NCBI GenBank assembly: GCA_018609945.1
Contig: JAHENO010000069.1
Span: 1 to 14,487, forward strand
DNA from: Haloarculaceae archaeon
GTDB lineage: Archaea; Halobacteriota; Halobacteria; Halobacteriales; Haloarculaceae
Length of the DNA stretch: 14,487 nucleotides
Direction of reading: 5' to 3'
Positions 1-7,317 of this stretch are shown one piece after another (positions within the stretch are counted from its first letter, which is position 1; each line of letters starts with the position of its first letter). The position numbers and the translations under genes are program-made. The notes below the pieces were generated by a model. It made no database searches. It saw only the letters and a list, made by a program, of their open reading frames with translations, and was not told the DNA's origin.

Positions 1-156
1 ATCATCTCCAACGCCAAGCCGTTCCCGAACGTTCCCGGCACCACCCAGGCGGTTCAGAACTGGGGAACGGAACTCTCACAGGCCGTTGCTGGCAACAAGG
101 ACCCACAGCAGGCCGTCGCCGACGGGATCGACCGCGTCAAGAACGCCCTGGAGTAG
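1..156 (+). CDS. ABC transporter substrate-binding protein, C-terminal end (partial)
   Basis: The window opens inside a reading frame that runs from base 1 to a TAG stop at 154-156, giving the last 51 residues of a protein. The tail contains IISNAKPFPNVPGTTQAVQN followed by an alternating hydrophobic/acidic helix ending in DGIDRVKNALE. This pattern (a 'P-x-xPGTxQ' segment followed by 'ELSQAVAGNKDPQQAVADGIDRVKNAL') is what the C-termini of extracellular carbohydrate-binding proteins of the CUT1 ABC family look like. The next gene begins 3 bases after the stop and encodes a matching permease, which supports the call. The signal peptide and ligand-binding region lie outside the window, so the substrate cannot be deduced. 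Confidence 0.8.
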   Translation: MISNAKPFPNVPGTTQAVQNWGTELSQAVAGNKDPQQAVADGIDRVKNALE

Positions 157-159
157 CGC

Positions 160-1083
160 ATGGGCGCCGCGACTCGCCGGGCGCGACACCACATCCGTCG
201 GGTCACGAGGAGTCTCGAACGCCGCGTGCCCGTGCCGTACCTGCTGATCGCGCCCGCCCTCGTTCTGCTGGGCGCGGCCGTCGCCGTGCCGATTCTCACC
301 GTCGGATGGTTGAGCCTCACCGACGCCAGCCTCGCCGGGTCGATTCCCCAGTTCGTTGGCCTCGAGAACTACGCCTCCGCCGTCGTCTTCAACGACCGCT
401 TCTACAACGCGCTGTTCGTCACGACTGTCTTCGTGGTCGGGGCCGTTCTCTCACAGTTCCTGCTCGGGTTCGGGTTCGCGCTGTTGCTCTGGGGACGGGA
501 ACGCCGCAGGAAACTCTTCATGCCGGTCCTGCTGGCGCCGATGTTCATCACGTGGATCGCGATCGGGCTGATCTTCCGGTTCCTGTTGAGCCCCGAGATC
601 GGCGTCGTCCCGTACCTCCTCGGATTCGTCGGCCTCGGCGGGATTCCGTGGCTCTCCGATCCGACGTGGGCGATGGTCTCGCTCGTCATCTCGGACACCT
701 GGGAGTGGACGCCGTTCATCATGGTGCTGACCCTGGCGGGCCTGGAGTCGCTGCCGAAGGCGCCCCACGAAGCCGCCCGGACGGACGGAGCGAGCGACCT
801 CGAAGTTTTCTGGGACGTGACACTCCCGCTGATGAAGCCTGTCATCGCGACAGCTTTGCTGATCCGGTCGATCGAGGCCTCGAAAGTGTTCCCGAAAATT
901 CTCGGCATGACCAACGGGGGACCCGGCATCGCGACCGAGAGCGTCAGCTTCCTCATCTACAAGACCGGGTTTACCAACTTCAATCTCGGTCCCGCGGCCG
1001 CACAGGCCGTGACCGTGACGCTGATGATCATCGGACTCGTCTACGTCTCGGTCCGCATGGGAGGGATGAGCGATGGCTCGTGA
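160..1083 (+). CDS. Carbohydrate ABC transporter permease, MalF/UgpA type
   Basis: This 307-residue membrane protein is one of the two channel-forming subunits of a sugar importer. After a basic cytoplasmic N-terminus (RRARHHIRRVTRSLERR) there are six plausible membrane segments, near residues 25-50, 86-110, 119-142, 167-192, 226-247 and 276-299. The cytoplasmic EAA loop that docks on the ATPase is clear at residues 204-227 (EAARTDGAS...F...LPLMKP), matching the family pattern EAAxxDGA. The ATG lies 3 bases after the binding-protein stop, with GGAG just upstream at 150-153, so translation is probably coupled. The gene overlaps the next permease by 11 bases. Known for the family: MalF/UgpA subunits pair with a MalG/UgpE subunit and a MalK ATPase. 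Sugar specificity is not visible. Confidence 0.93.
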   Translation: MGAATRRARHHIRRVTRSLERRVPVPYLLIAPALVLLGAAVAVPILTVGWLSLTDASLAGSIPQFVGLENYASAVVFNDRFYNALFVTTVFVVGAVLSQFLLGFGFALLLWGRERRRKLFMPVLLAPMFITWIAIGLIFRFLLSPEIGVVPYLLGFVGLGGIPWLSDPTWAMVSLVISDTWEWTPFIMVLTLAGLESLPKAPHEAARTDGASDLEVFWDVTLPLMKPVIATALLIRSIEASKVFPKILGMTNGGPGIATESVSFLIYKTGFTNFNLGPAAAQAVTVTLMIIGLVYVSVRMGGMSDGS

Positions 1084-1909
1084 CGGCGTCGTCAGAGGTG
1101 CGCGACTGCGGCGTGTCGTCGCCGACGTGTTGCTGGTCGTCGGGTCCGTCGTGTTCGCGTTCCCGATCCTCTGGATGGTCTGGACCGCGCTGAAACCGGC
1201 CGAACTGGCCTACCAGCCCGACCAGTTCGCGGTCTCCCTCTCCCTGGAGTCGTTCCAGCTCGTCTTCGCGGAGTCGAACATCCCGCTGTTCTTTTTCAAC
1301 ACGTTCGTCATCGCGTCGCTGACGACGCTGATCTCGCTTTTCGTCGGTGGGTTCGCGGCCTACGCCATCACCCGCTACCGGACCTTCGACCGGAAGACCT
1401 ACGCACTGTTTCTCCTGCCGGTGATCATCCCCCCGATGACACTCGCGGTGTCGCTGTTCTACGTGTTCAATTTCGCCGGCCTCACCAACACCCGCCCCAC
1501 GGTCGTGTTCGCGCAGTTGAGCTTCGGTATCCCCTTTGCAGTGTGGTTTCTCACCGACTTCTTCCGCGAACTGCCGATCGAACTCGAGGAGGCGGCGATG
1601 GTCGACGGCGACTCGCGCATCGAGGCCATCCTGTTCGTGCTCGTGCCGAACATGAAAAACGGCATCTTCGCCTCCGGTATCTTCATATTCATATATGCCT
1701 GGAACAACTTCCTGTTCCCGCTCCTGCTGACCAGCCAGGAGGCTCGAACCCTGCCAGTCGAAATAAACAATTTCAACACGTTCGAAGGGCTGCTCATTTC
1801 CGAGATGTCGGCAGCAATCATCATCACTATCGTCCCTGTGCTGGTGCTCGCGTTTTTCGCACAGTCGTATCTCGTGAGCGGAATCGCCGCCGGTAGCGGG
1901 GTCGATTGA
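1073..1909 (+). CDS. Carbohydrate ABC transporter permease, MalG/UgpE type
   Basis: This 278-residue protein is the second permease of the importer. It has a short positively charged N-terminus, a first membrane helix near residues 14-38, and further helices near 75-99, 108-133, 145-161, 198-220 and 245-266. The EAA loop at 171-197 reads LEEAAMVDGDSRIEA with a conserved proline at 192 (VPNMKNG), slightly divergent from the usual DGAS and LPxxxP. The N-terminal 'FPILWMVWTALKP' and the terminal 'AQSYLVSGIAAGS' are typical of MalG-like subunits. The ATG at 1073 lies inside the end of the upstream permease frame, an 11-base overlap that implies translational coupling. It is followed 39 bases later by the ATPase gene. 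Confidence 0.93.
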   Translation: MARDGVVRGARLRRVVADVLLVVGSVVFAFPILWMVWTALKPAELAYQPDQFAVSLSLESFQLVFAESNIPLFFFNTFVIASLTTLISLFVGGFAAYAITRYRTFDRKTYALFLLPVIIPPMTLAVSLFYVFNFAGLTNTRPTVVFAQLSFGIPFAVWFLTDFFRELPIELEEAAMVDGDSRIEAILFVLVPNMKNGIFASGIFIFIYAWNNFLFPLLLTSQEARTLPVEINNFNTFEGLLISEMSAAIIITIVPVLVLAFFAQSYLVSGIAAGSGVD

Positions 1910-1913
1910 CCGG

Positions 1914-1923
1914 TACATTTACC
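1914..1923 (+). promoter_or_regulatory. Possible internal TATA element before the ATPase gene
   Basis: The short gap between the second permease and the ATPase holds TACATTTACC, whose AT core is about 30 bases before the ATG at 1949. That spacing fits a haloarchaeal TATA box giving an almost leaderless transcript. The match is weak, and the gene may simply be co-transcribed with the permeases. Confidence 0.25.
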
Positions 1924-1948
1924 TGCGCGTCGGCGTTGACAGATCATA

Positions 1949-3054
<1,106 letters not shown>

Positions 3055-3073
<19 letters not shown>

Positions 3074-3909
3074 CTGCTACCGGGACGTGTCGGGACCGCC
3101 TCGATGTCGAATGCCAGCTGTTCGATGTCGTGGTCGAAGCCGGCGGTGGACGCCCCGTCGACGACCAGTTCCGTCCCGGAGACGAACGAGGCGTCGTCGC
3201 TGGCGAGGAACGCAGCGGCCGCAGCAACGTCCCCCGGGCGGCCGAGTCGTCCCAGCGGGAACCGAGCCAGCCACTCGTCTCTGAGTGAGTCGCCGCCCCG
3301 TTCGGACATCGACTCGCGTTTCCCGTCCGTTTCGACGATTCCCGGGCACACCGCGTTCGACCGGATACCGTGGGTGCCGTACTGGGTGGCGATGAGCCGC
3401 GAGAGGGCGATCACGCCCCCCTTGGCCGCCGAGTAGGCCGGCGCCCAGCAGCCGTATTGGCCCGCGACCGAAGCGATGTGGACGAAGGCCCCGCCGCCGT
3501 TCTCGATCATGTAGGGGAGGGCTTCCTGGGAGCAGAGGAACGTTCCCCGCAGATTCAGTTCGATATTCCGCTGGAAGTCCTCCAGCGAGACGGTATGGAG
3601 TTTGTCACCCCCGAAGTGTCCCCCGGCGTTGTTCACGAAGACATCGAGGCCGCCCTGGCGGTCGACTGTCGACCGGATCAGCTCCCGGACATCACTTTGA
3701 TCGGTGACGTCGGTGTGCTGGAAGTGCGCGTCGTGACCGTCGCGGCGGAACGCTTCGGCCACTGCCCGACCGTTCGTCTCGTCGATATCCGCAATAGTCA
3801 CCGACGCCCCCTCGCTGGCGAATCTGTCGGCGATCGCCCGCCCGATACCGGAGGCTGCGCCGGTCACGATAGTAGACCTACTATCGAGTCGCGAACACGG
3901 CTCCGACAT
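3055..3909 (-). CDS. Short-chain dehydrogenase/reductase (SDR), classical type
   Basis: The gene encodes a 284-residue NAD(P)-dependent oxidoreductase with the classical SDR layout. The Rossmann motif TGAASGIG is at residues 16-23, an acidic residue at D41 (IADID) suggests NAD preference, NNAG is at 93-96, and the catalytic serine 147 (HIASVAGQYG), tyrosine 159 and lysine 163 (YSAAK) are all present. 'NAVCPGIVETDG' at 185-196 and the C-terminal 'SGTELVVDGASTAGF' are also typical. Beyond about residue 258 there is a roughly 26-residue tail that most SDRs lack. The ATG at 3909 was chosen because a TATA-like box lies 28 bases upstream; the frame stays open further upstream but only as antisense of the cupin. 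The substrate is unknown; the context suggests a sugar or sugar-derived alcohol. Confidence 0.92.
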
Positions 3910-3930
3910 GGCTACACCACCGACCCGGAA

Positions 3931-3940
3931 CACAATAAAA
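3931..3940 (-). promoter_or_regulatory. TATA box for the SDR gene
   Basis: On the minus strand this reads TTTTATTGTG, centred about 28 bases upstream of the SDR ATG at 3909. That places the predicted transcription start at or beside the start codon, the leaderless pattern common in haloarchaea. It sits back-to-back with the cupin TATA box. Confidence 0.6.
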
Positions 3941-3950
3941 ACACCGGTGG

Positions 3951-3957
3951 ATTTATT
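3951..3957 (+). promoter_or_regulatory. TATA box for the cupin gene
   Basis: ATTTATT is centred about 28 bases upstream of the cupin ATG at 3982, again predicting a leaderless transcript. The two divergent boxes are only about 17 bases apart centre to centre, so one regulator or chromatin state could affect both genes. Confidence 0.6.
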
Positions 3958-3981
3958 CCGAGGCCACTCCCTGCACGTAGT

Positions 3982-4368
3982 ATGAGCGAACAGCGACCAG
4001 CAGCCGTCATCAGAGACGACGAGGAGATGGAGTACGAGCCACTGGACCTCGCCGACGGCGTCACCCGCGCCGTCATGCTCGACGAGTCCGACGGCACGCC
4101 GAATTTCCGGATGCGCCAGTACAAACTCGAACCCGGAGCGACGGTCCCGAAACACACCAACGAAGTCGAACACGAAGTCTACAACGTCTCCGGGGAGTAC
4201 GTCGTCGGGATCGACGATGAGGAGTACACCGTCTCGGAGGGCGACACTCTGCTGATCCCCGCTGGAGCGGTCCACTGGTTCCGCAACGAGAGTGAGGAGG
4301 AGAGCCACTTCGTCTGCGTCGTGCCCAACGGGGACACGGGCACCGAACTGCTCGACGAGGAGAACTGA
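3982..4368 (+). CDS. Small cupin-domain protein
   Basis: This 128-residue acidic protein is a single-domain cupin. Motif 1 is at residues 52-71 (GATVPKHTNEVEHEVYNVSG) and motif 2 at 87-102 (GDTLLIPAGAVHWFRN), the latter matching G-x5-P-x-G-x2-H-x3-N exactly. Likely metal ligands are H58, H64 and H98; the usual second histidine of motif 1 is replaced by N60. Small cupins of this type may be isomerases, metal-dependent enzymes or ligand-binding proteins, and the sequence does not decide between these. The start is set by the TATA box 28 bases upstream. It is divergent from the SDR gene, which suggests a shared pathway, possibly handling a sugar or sugar acid. Confidence 0.88.
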   Translation: MSEQRPAAVIRDDEEMEYEPLDLADGVTRAVMLDESDGTPNFRMRQYKLEPGATVPKHTNEVEHEVYNVSGEYVVGIDDEEYTVSEGDTLLIPAGAVHWFRNESEEESHFVCVVPNGDTGTELLDEEN

Positions 4369-4396
4369 TAGTGACGCCTGTACCGGCTTGCCGTGT

Positions 4397-4412
4397 CGAC
4401 GGGTTCCCGTCG
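4397..4412 (+). repeat. Perfect inverted repeat downstream of the cupin gene
   Basis: CGACGGGTTCCCGTCG is a perfect 7-base inverted repeat around TT, starting 29 bases after the cupin stop. It could fold as a hairpin in the cupin 3' UTR or act as a dyad protein site. No oligo-T follows directly, so it is not a bacterial-type terminator. Confidence 0.6.
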
Positions 4413-4428
4413 TATGGTCGCCACGGGA

Positions 4429-4443
4429 ACGGCTCACAGCCGT
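4429..4443 (+). repeat. Second inverted repeat in the cupin-moeA spacer
   Basis: ACGGCT-CAC-AGCCGT is a perfect 6-base inverted repeat with a 3-base spacer. An outer pair, CCAC at 4421-4424 with GTGG at 4448-4451, could extend the stem across an internal loop. It begins 17 bases after the end of the previous inverted repeat. Confidence 0.55.
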
Positions 4444-4463
4444 CGGTGTGGAGGTAACTGCGA

Positions 4464-4491
4464 AGAGACGCGTGTTCCCTCGGCCGTCTCT
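4464..4491 (+). repeat. Third inverted repeat in the cupin-moeA spacer
   Basis: AGAGACG at 4464-4470 is mirrored exactly by CGTCTCT at 4485-4491, with a 14-base loop. It is the third consecutive inverted repeat within about 95 bases and stands just before the AT-rich island. Confidence 0.5.
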
Positions 4492-4500
4492 CTGCCACAG

Positions 4501-4760
4501 AAAGATCATCCGCGTTCGTATATATTCTTCAATACTAATCGAAGAAGATAATTAAAACTATAGTAACTGGGCTCTCGTATTTCTACAGTAGGATTTTATT
4601 TTTTATATATTTAAGCATGATTTAATGAATAGAAATAATTAAGACAGCAAATTGCGGATTATTCCATAAACATCTCTCGCTACCCGGATGTGAAGACGTC
4701 AATCTAATATTTACTTTATAAATTTTGTAGTTATATATCCTGTCCTAAATTTGAGGAAGA
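4501..4760. other. AT-rich gene-free island
   Basis: By hand count bases 4501-4740 contain 69 G or C of 240 (about 29 per cent), while a nearby coding line in moeA has about 72 per cent. Stop codons occur in every frame and no gene was found here. The stretch contains TTCTTC/GAAGAA as an inverted repeat (4525-4530 and 4541-4546), a long T/A run at 4594-4612, and several TATA-like words. It separates the convergent 3' ends of the cupin and moeA genes. It could be a terminator region for both, a remnant of an AT-rich mobile element, or a regulatory/non-coding RNA locus; no direct repeats or transposase fragments were recognised. Confidence 0.7.
4594..4612 (+). terminator. T-rich tract, candidate terminator for the cupin transcript
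   Basis: TTTTATTTTTTATATATTT is the longest T-rich run in the window. Archaeal RNA polymerase terminates at oligo-T tracts on the non-template strand, so this would stop plus-strand transcripts coming from the cupin gene and the hairpins behind it. Confidence 0.45.
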
Positions 4761-4766
4761 GTGTGG

Positions 4767-5981
4767 TTACTCGACAACAGGATAGAGGACCACGTCGACA
4801 GTTTCGCCAGCGGCGAGGTCCTCGGTCGTCAGCACGAACCCGTCGGCTCGACTCGCCCGGGTACTCGAGGAGAGTACGCTCGGGTCGAACTGTTCCCCGT
4901 ACACCGACAGCGGGGAGTCGACGTGGCCGAGGGGCATCGCCTCGCCGTCCTCGACGGTCACCGGAACGGCGTACTCGAAGCCCTCCGGGCCGAGGGTGAC
5001 CGTTCGCTGAAGGGTCGCCTCCACCGTCGAAAGGTCGGTCCGCCCCGTAAAGAAGGGGCGCGCGACCAGCGTCGTGATGGCGTGAGCGCCGATCGGCTTG
5101 CCAGGGATGGCGAAGACGGTCGCCTCCTGCTCGGGGAGCGTCGCGAGGGCAATCGGCTTGCCGGGACGGACCCGCACGCGGTGGAAGTGTACGTCACCGA
5201 GGTCGTCCAGTGCACGCACGACGTAGTCCTTGTGGCCGACGCTGGTCCCACCGGTCGTCAGCACGACGTCGTACTCGGCGGCCAACTCCGCAATGCGCGT
5301 CCGGACGCGGTCGTACTCGTCCGGGACGGACCCCTCGTAGGTGGGGTCGTGGCCCCAGGCGCTCGCGAGACCCGAGAGCATCGGTGAATCGAGGTCCTGC
5401 TGGCGGCCCTCGTGGATCTCCGTCCCCGTCGCGAGGACCGCCACCGAGAACGGTTCGACGACCTCCACCGTTTCCCGGCCGATGTCCCCGAGCAGGAGTG
5501 CGTCCTTCGGCGAGACGCGTTCGCCTGCCTCGAAGAGCACCTCCCCTTTCGCGACGTTACTCCCCCGCTCGTAGGTGTACGTCCCCGGGTCCAGCAGCGT
5601 CCCCGAGAGCTGCCCGTCATCGACGGTTGCCTCCTCCCGTTTGAGGACTGCGTTGGCCTCCGGGGGCAGGGGGGCACCGGTGGCGATTTCGACGGCCTCG
5701 CCAGGATCGATAGACGGTGGCTCGTCCTCGGGGTACACCTCGGTGTCGACGACGGTGAGGGGGTAGCCGTCCGTGGCATCGAAGGCGTACCCGTCCATCG
5801 TCGCGTGGTCGTGGGCGGGAACGTTCGCTTCGGCGACAATATCCGCTGCCAGCACCCTGCCGGACAGGGCGTCGATCCCGATAGTCTCGGTCGCCTTGTC
5901 GGCCAGTGCTGACTGCCGCGCGTCGAGGACCGATTCGACTGCGTCCGCGCGCCACACCATGCCCTCGTGGTCGTGTGCCAT
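4767..5981 (-). CDS. moeA: Molybdopterin molybdenumtransferase MoeA
   Basis: This 404-residue protein inserts molybdate into adenylylated molybdopterin, the last common step of molybdenum cofactor synthesis in the cytoplasm. Family landmarks in order are DHATMDGYA at 58-66, ATGAPLPPEANAVLKREE at 100-117, ATGTEI at 184-189, TTGGTSVGHKDYV at 242-254, RPGKP at 272-276, and IPGKPIGA at 292-299. The last departs from the common LPGNPVSA form (N to K, S to G). The C-terminal domain IV follows from about residue 325. The length is normal. The ATG at 5981 has a weak TATA-like box about 26 bases upstream; the next in-frame ATG at 5960 would remove only seven residues. It is divergent from a molybdenum hydroxylase operon, which would use its product. 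A cytidylyltransferase for the MCD form of the cofactor is not in the window. Confidence 0.93.
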   Translation of the reverse strand: MAHDHEGMVWRADAVESVLDARQSALADKATETIGIDALSGRVLAADIVAEANVPAHDHATMDGYAFDATDGYPLTVVDTEVYPEDEPPSIDPGEAVEIATGAPLPPEANAVLKREEATVDDGQLSGTLLDPGTYTYERGSNVAKGEVLFEAGERVSPKDALLLGDIGRETVEVVEPFSVAVLATGTEIHEGRQQDLDSPMLSGLASAWGHDPTYEGSVPDEYDRVRTRIAELAAEYDVVLTTGGTSVGHKDYVVRALDDLGDVHFHRVRVRPGKPIALATLPEQEATVFAIPGKPIGAHAITTLVARPFFTGRTDLSTVEATLQRTVTLGPEGFEYAVPVTVEDGEAMPLGHVDSPLSVYGEQFDPSVLSSSTRASRADGFVLTTEDLAAGETVDVVLYPVVE

Positions 5982-6003
5982 GGGCGCCGTTGGGTCGTGG
6001 CGA

Positions 6004-6010
6004 CAAAAAG
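6004..6010 (-). promoter_or_regulatory. Weak TATA-like element for moeA
   Basis: On the minus strand this reads CTTTTTG, centred about 26 bases upstream of the moeA ATG at 5981. It predicts a leaderless transcript but is a poor TATA match. Confidence 0.3.
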
Positions 6011-6072
6011 CGTGGCGTCCGGCCCCGCTCTCGTCGTCTCCCGTACCCAGACGTACGTACCGGCTTGGGAAA

Positions 6073-6080
6073 CTTTTAGT
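6073..6080 (+). promoter_or_regulatory. TATA-like element for the cox-like operon
   Basis: CTTTTAGT is followed about 26 bases later by the expected start of transcription near 6103. Around that start, CACAC at 6089-6093 faces two GTGTG words at 6100-6104 and 6108-6112, a possible operator. The transcript would have a leader of about 50 bases before coxG. Confidence 0.4.
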
Positions 6081-6115
6081 GGTCTGCTCACACAGCAACG
6101 TGTGGTAGTGTGACA

Positions 6116-6154
6116 ATGACACGGAGACCCGACGCAGAGACGAGGGCGTGGTAA
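6116..6154 (+). other. 12-codon reading frame directly upstream of coxG
   Basis: An ATG at 6116 opens a frame encoding MTRRPDAETRAW and stops at TAA 6152-6154, one base before the coxG ATG at 6156. It lies about 13 bases after the predicted transcription start. A ribosome finishing this frame would be placed at the coxG start codon, so it could act as a leader peptide or translational coupler. Chance occurrence is quite possible, because GAGG at 6142-6145 could also serve as a direct ribosome site for coxG. Confidence 0.25.
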
Positions 6155-6155
6155 C

Positions 6156-6758
6156 ATGGAGTTCGAGGGCACGTTCACGATCGAGGAGGTCTCGCCCGAG
6201 GAGGTGTGGCTGTCGCTCTCGGATCCGTACATGATCAAACAGTCGCTCCCGGGTTGTCAGTTTCTCACCGAGGTCGAGGACCCGGACGACGTGGATTTCG
6301 AGGAGTTGCGGGAGGCCGAACCGGACGAGGACCCGCCGCTCCTGCCGGAGGCCGACCCCGACGAGGTCGCCGCCCGGGGGTTCGACGAGGGGAGCCACTA
6401 CGCGGCGTTGCTGGAACTGAAAGTCGGGGCCGTCAAGCCGAGCTTCCGGACGGTCGTCACCATCGACGAGTGGGACCATCCGGTCGGCTCCGCGTCGGGC
6501 GAGGGGGACGCCAGCGGGAGTTCCTTCGAGATGGACTCGGGGATGGAACTGTCGGAGACCGACGAGGGCGTCGCGATCGCCTGGCACGCCGAGGCAGACG
6601 TCTTCGGCCGGATCGCACAGATGGGCCAGCGCGTGATCAACCCGGTCGCGGATCGGGTCGTCAGCCGGTTCTTCAGCAACATCGAGGACCAGCTGACGGA
6701 AGTCGCCGAAGAGGACGAGTCGAGCGGACTGCGCGACCGGATCAAAGGGATGTTCTAA
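6156..6758 (+). CDS. coxG: CoxG-like SRPBCC protein (carbon monoxide dehydrogenase subunit G family)
   Basis: This 200-residue acidic protein belongs to the CoxG family of the START/Bet v 1 (SRPBCC) fold, known to accompany molybdenum hydroxylases; in CO-oxidising bacteria CoxG helps recruit the enzyme to the membrane. Seen here are an N-terminal FEGTFTIEEVSPEEVWLSLSD strand-helix pattern, LPGC at 31-34, LKVGAVKPSF at 88-97, and a C-terminal amphipathic helix containing FGRIAQMGQRVINPVADRVV. Between the two halves, residues 41-78 form a very acidic stretch absent from the usual CoxG pattern, where LPGC leads within a few residues to the KVGxVK strand. No C-terminal membrane helix is visible. 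The gene is first in the operon, 58 bases ahead of coxS. A role as hydroxylase maturation or anchoring factor is inferred from the family. Confidence 0.85.
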   Translation: MEFEGTFTIEEVSPEEVWLSLSDPYMIKQSLPGCQFLTEVEDPDDVDFEELREAEPDEDPPLLPEADPDEVAARGFDEGSHYAALLELKVGAVKPSFRTVVTIDEWDHPVGSASGEGDASGSSFEMDSGMELSETDEGVAIAWHAEADVFGRIAQMGQRVINPVADRVVSRFFSNIEDQLTEVAEEDESSGLRDRIKGMF

Positions 6759-6772
6759 CGGGCTGCACCGAC

Positions 6773-6789
6773 CGGCCCACTGGGGGCCG
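6773..6789 (+). repeat. Small hairpin in the coxG-coxS gap
   Basis: CGGCCC at 6773-6778 and GGGCCG at 6784-6789 form a perfect 6-base stem with loop ACTGG. It lies in the 58-base gap, 14 bases after the coxG stop. It could stabilise or process the transcript between coxG and the enzyme genes, or be chance in GC-rich DNA. Confidence 0.35.
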
Positions 6790-6816
6790 AACCAAACAGA
6801 GCGAGACATCGGACAC

Positions 6817-7317
6817 ATGGCAGAACACGACATCACGCTCACGGTAAACGGGAACGAACAGGAATTGACAGTCGAGTCGCGAACGCTCCTGGTTCACGCA
6901 TTGCGGGACGAACTGGGGTACACGGGGCCGAACGTCGGCTGCGAATCCAGCATGTGCGGGGCCTGTACCGTCCACGTCGACGGCAAAGCCGTCAAGTCCT
7001 GCACGATGCTGGCGGTCCAGGCAGACGGGACGGACGTCACGACGGTCGAGGGCTTAGACCAGGACGGGGAGTTCCACCCCATCCAGGAGGCCTTCCAGGA
7101 GGAACACGGCCTCCAGTGTGGGTATTGCACACCCGGCATGATGATGACGGCCGTGGATTTCCTGGACGACCACGACGACCCCGGCCGCGAGGAGATCCGG
7201 GAGGCACTGGAGGGCAACCTCTGTCGGTGCACCGGCTACCAGAACATCGTCAACGCGGTCGAGACGGCCTCGAACAAGATGGGCGGCTCGGGCGCCGCCG
7301 CGGGAGGTGACGACTGA
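6817..7317 (+). CDS. coxS: Molybdenum hydroxylase small subunit, two [2Fe-2S] clusters (CoxS-like)
   Basis: This 166-residue protein is the electron-transfer subunit of a xanthine oxidase-family hydroxylase. The plant-ferredoxin-like cluster is bound by C42, C47, C50 and C62 (GCESSMCGACTVH...SC), and the helical-domain cluster by C101, C104, C136 and C138 (LQCGYCTPGM...NLCRCTGY). All eight cysteines are present. The second serine-methionine pair differs from the frequent DTSQC form only in non-ligand positions. The Gly/Ala-rich tail after residue 155 is unremarkable. No strong ribosome site precedes the ATG. The stop overlaps the coxL start in TGATG, showing tight coupling. Electrons would pass from the molybdenum centre in CoxL through these clusters to FAD in CoxM. 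Confidence 0.95.
   Translation: MAEHDITLTVNGNEQELTVESRTLLVHALRDELGYTGPNVGCESSMCGACTVHVDGKAVKSCTMLAVQADGTDVTTVEGLDQDGEFHPIQEAFQEEHGLQCGYCTPGMMMTAVDFLDDHDDPGREEIREALEGNLCRCTGYQNIVNAVETASNKMGGSGAAAGGDD
7303..7310 (+). promoter_or_regulatory. Strong ribosome binding site for coxL
   Basis: GGAGGTGA, complementary to the archaeal 16S rRNA tail, lies 6 bases before the coxL ATG at 7317. It decides the start within the TGATG overlap with coxS. Confidence 0.8.

Noticed and set aside
3370..3981. Upstream extension of the cupin frame antisense through the SDR
   Set aside because: No domain in it, and the cupin has its own TATA box 28 bases before 3982.
3910..4509. Upstream extension of the SDR frame across the cupin gene
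   Set aside because: It is antisense to the cupin and shows no domain; the ATG at 3909 has a TATA box at the right distance.
4501..4760. Replication origin
   Set aside because: The AT-rich stretch is suggestive, but no recognisable haloarchaeal origin recognition boxes or an adjacent orc1/cdc6 gene are visible.
5982..6842. Upstream extension of moeA across coxG
   Set aside because: It is a reverse-strand shadow of coxG; MoeA homology begins only after 5981.
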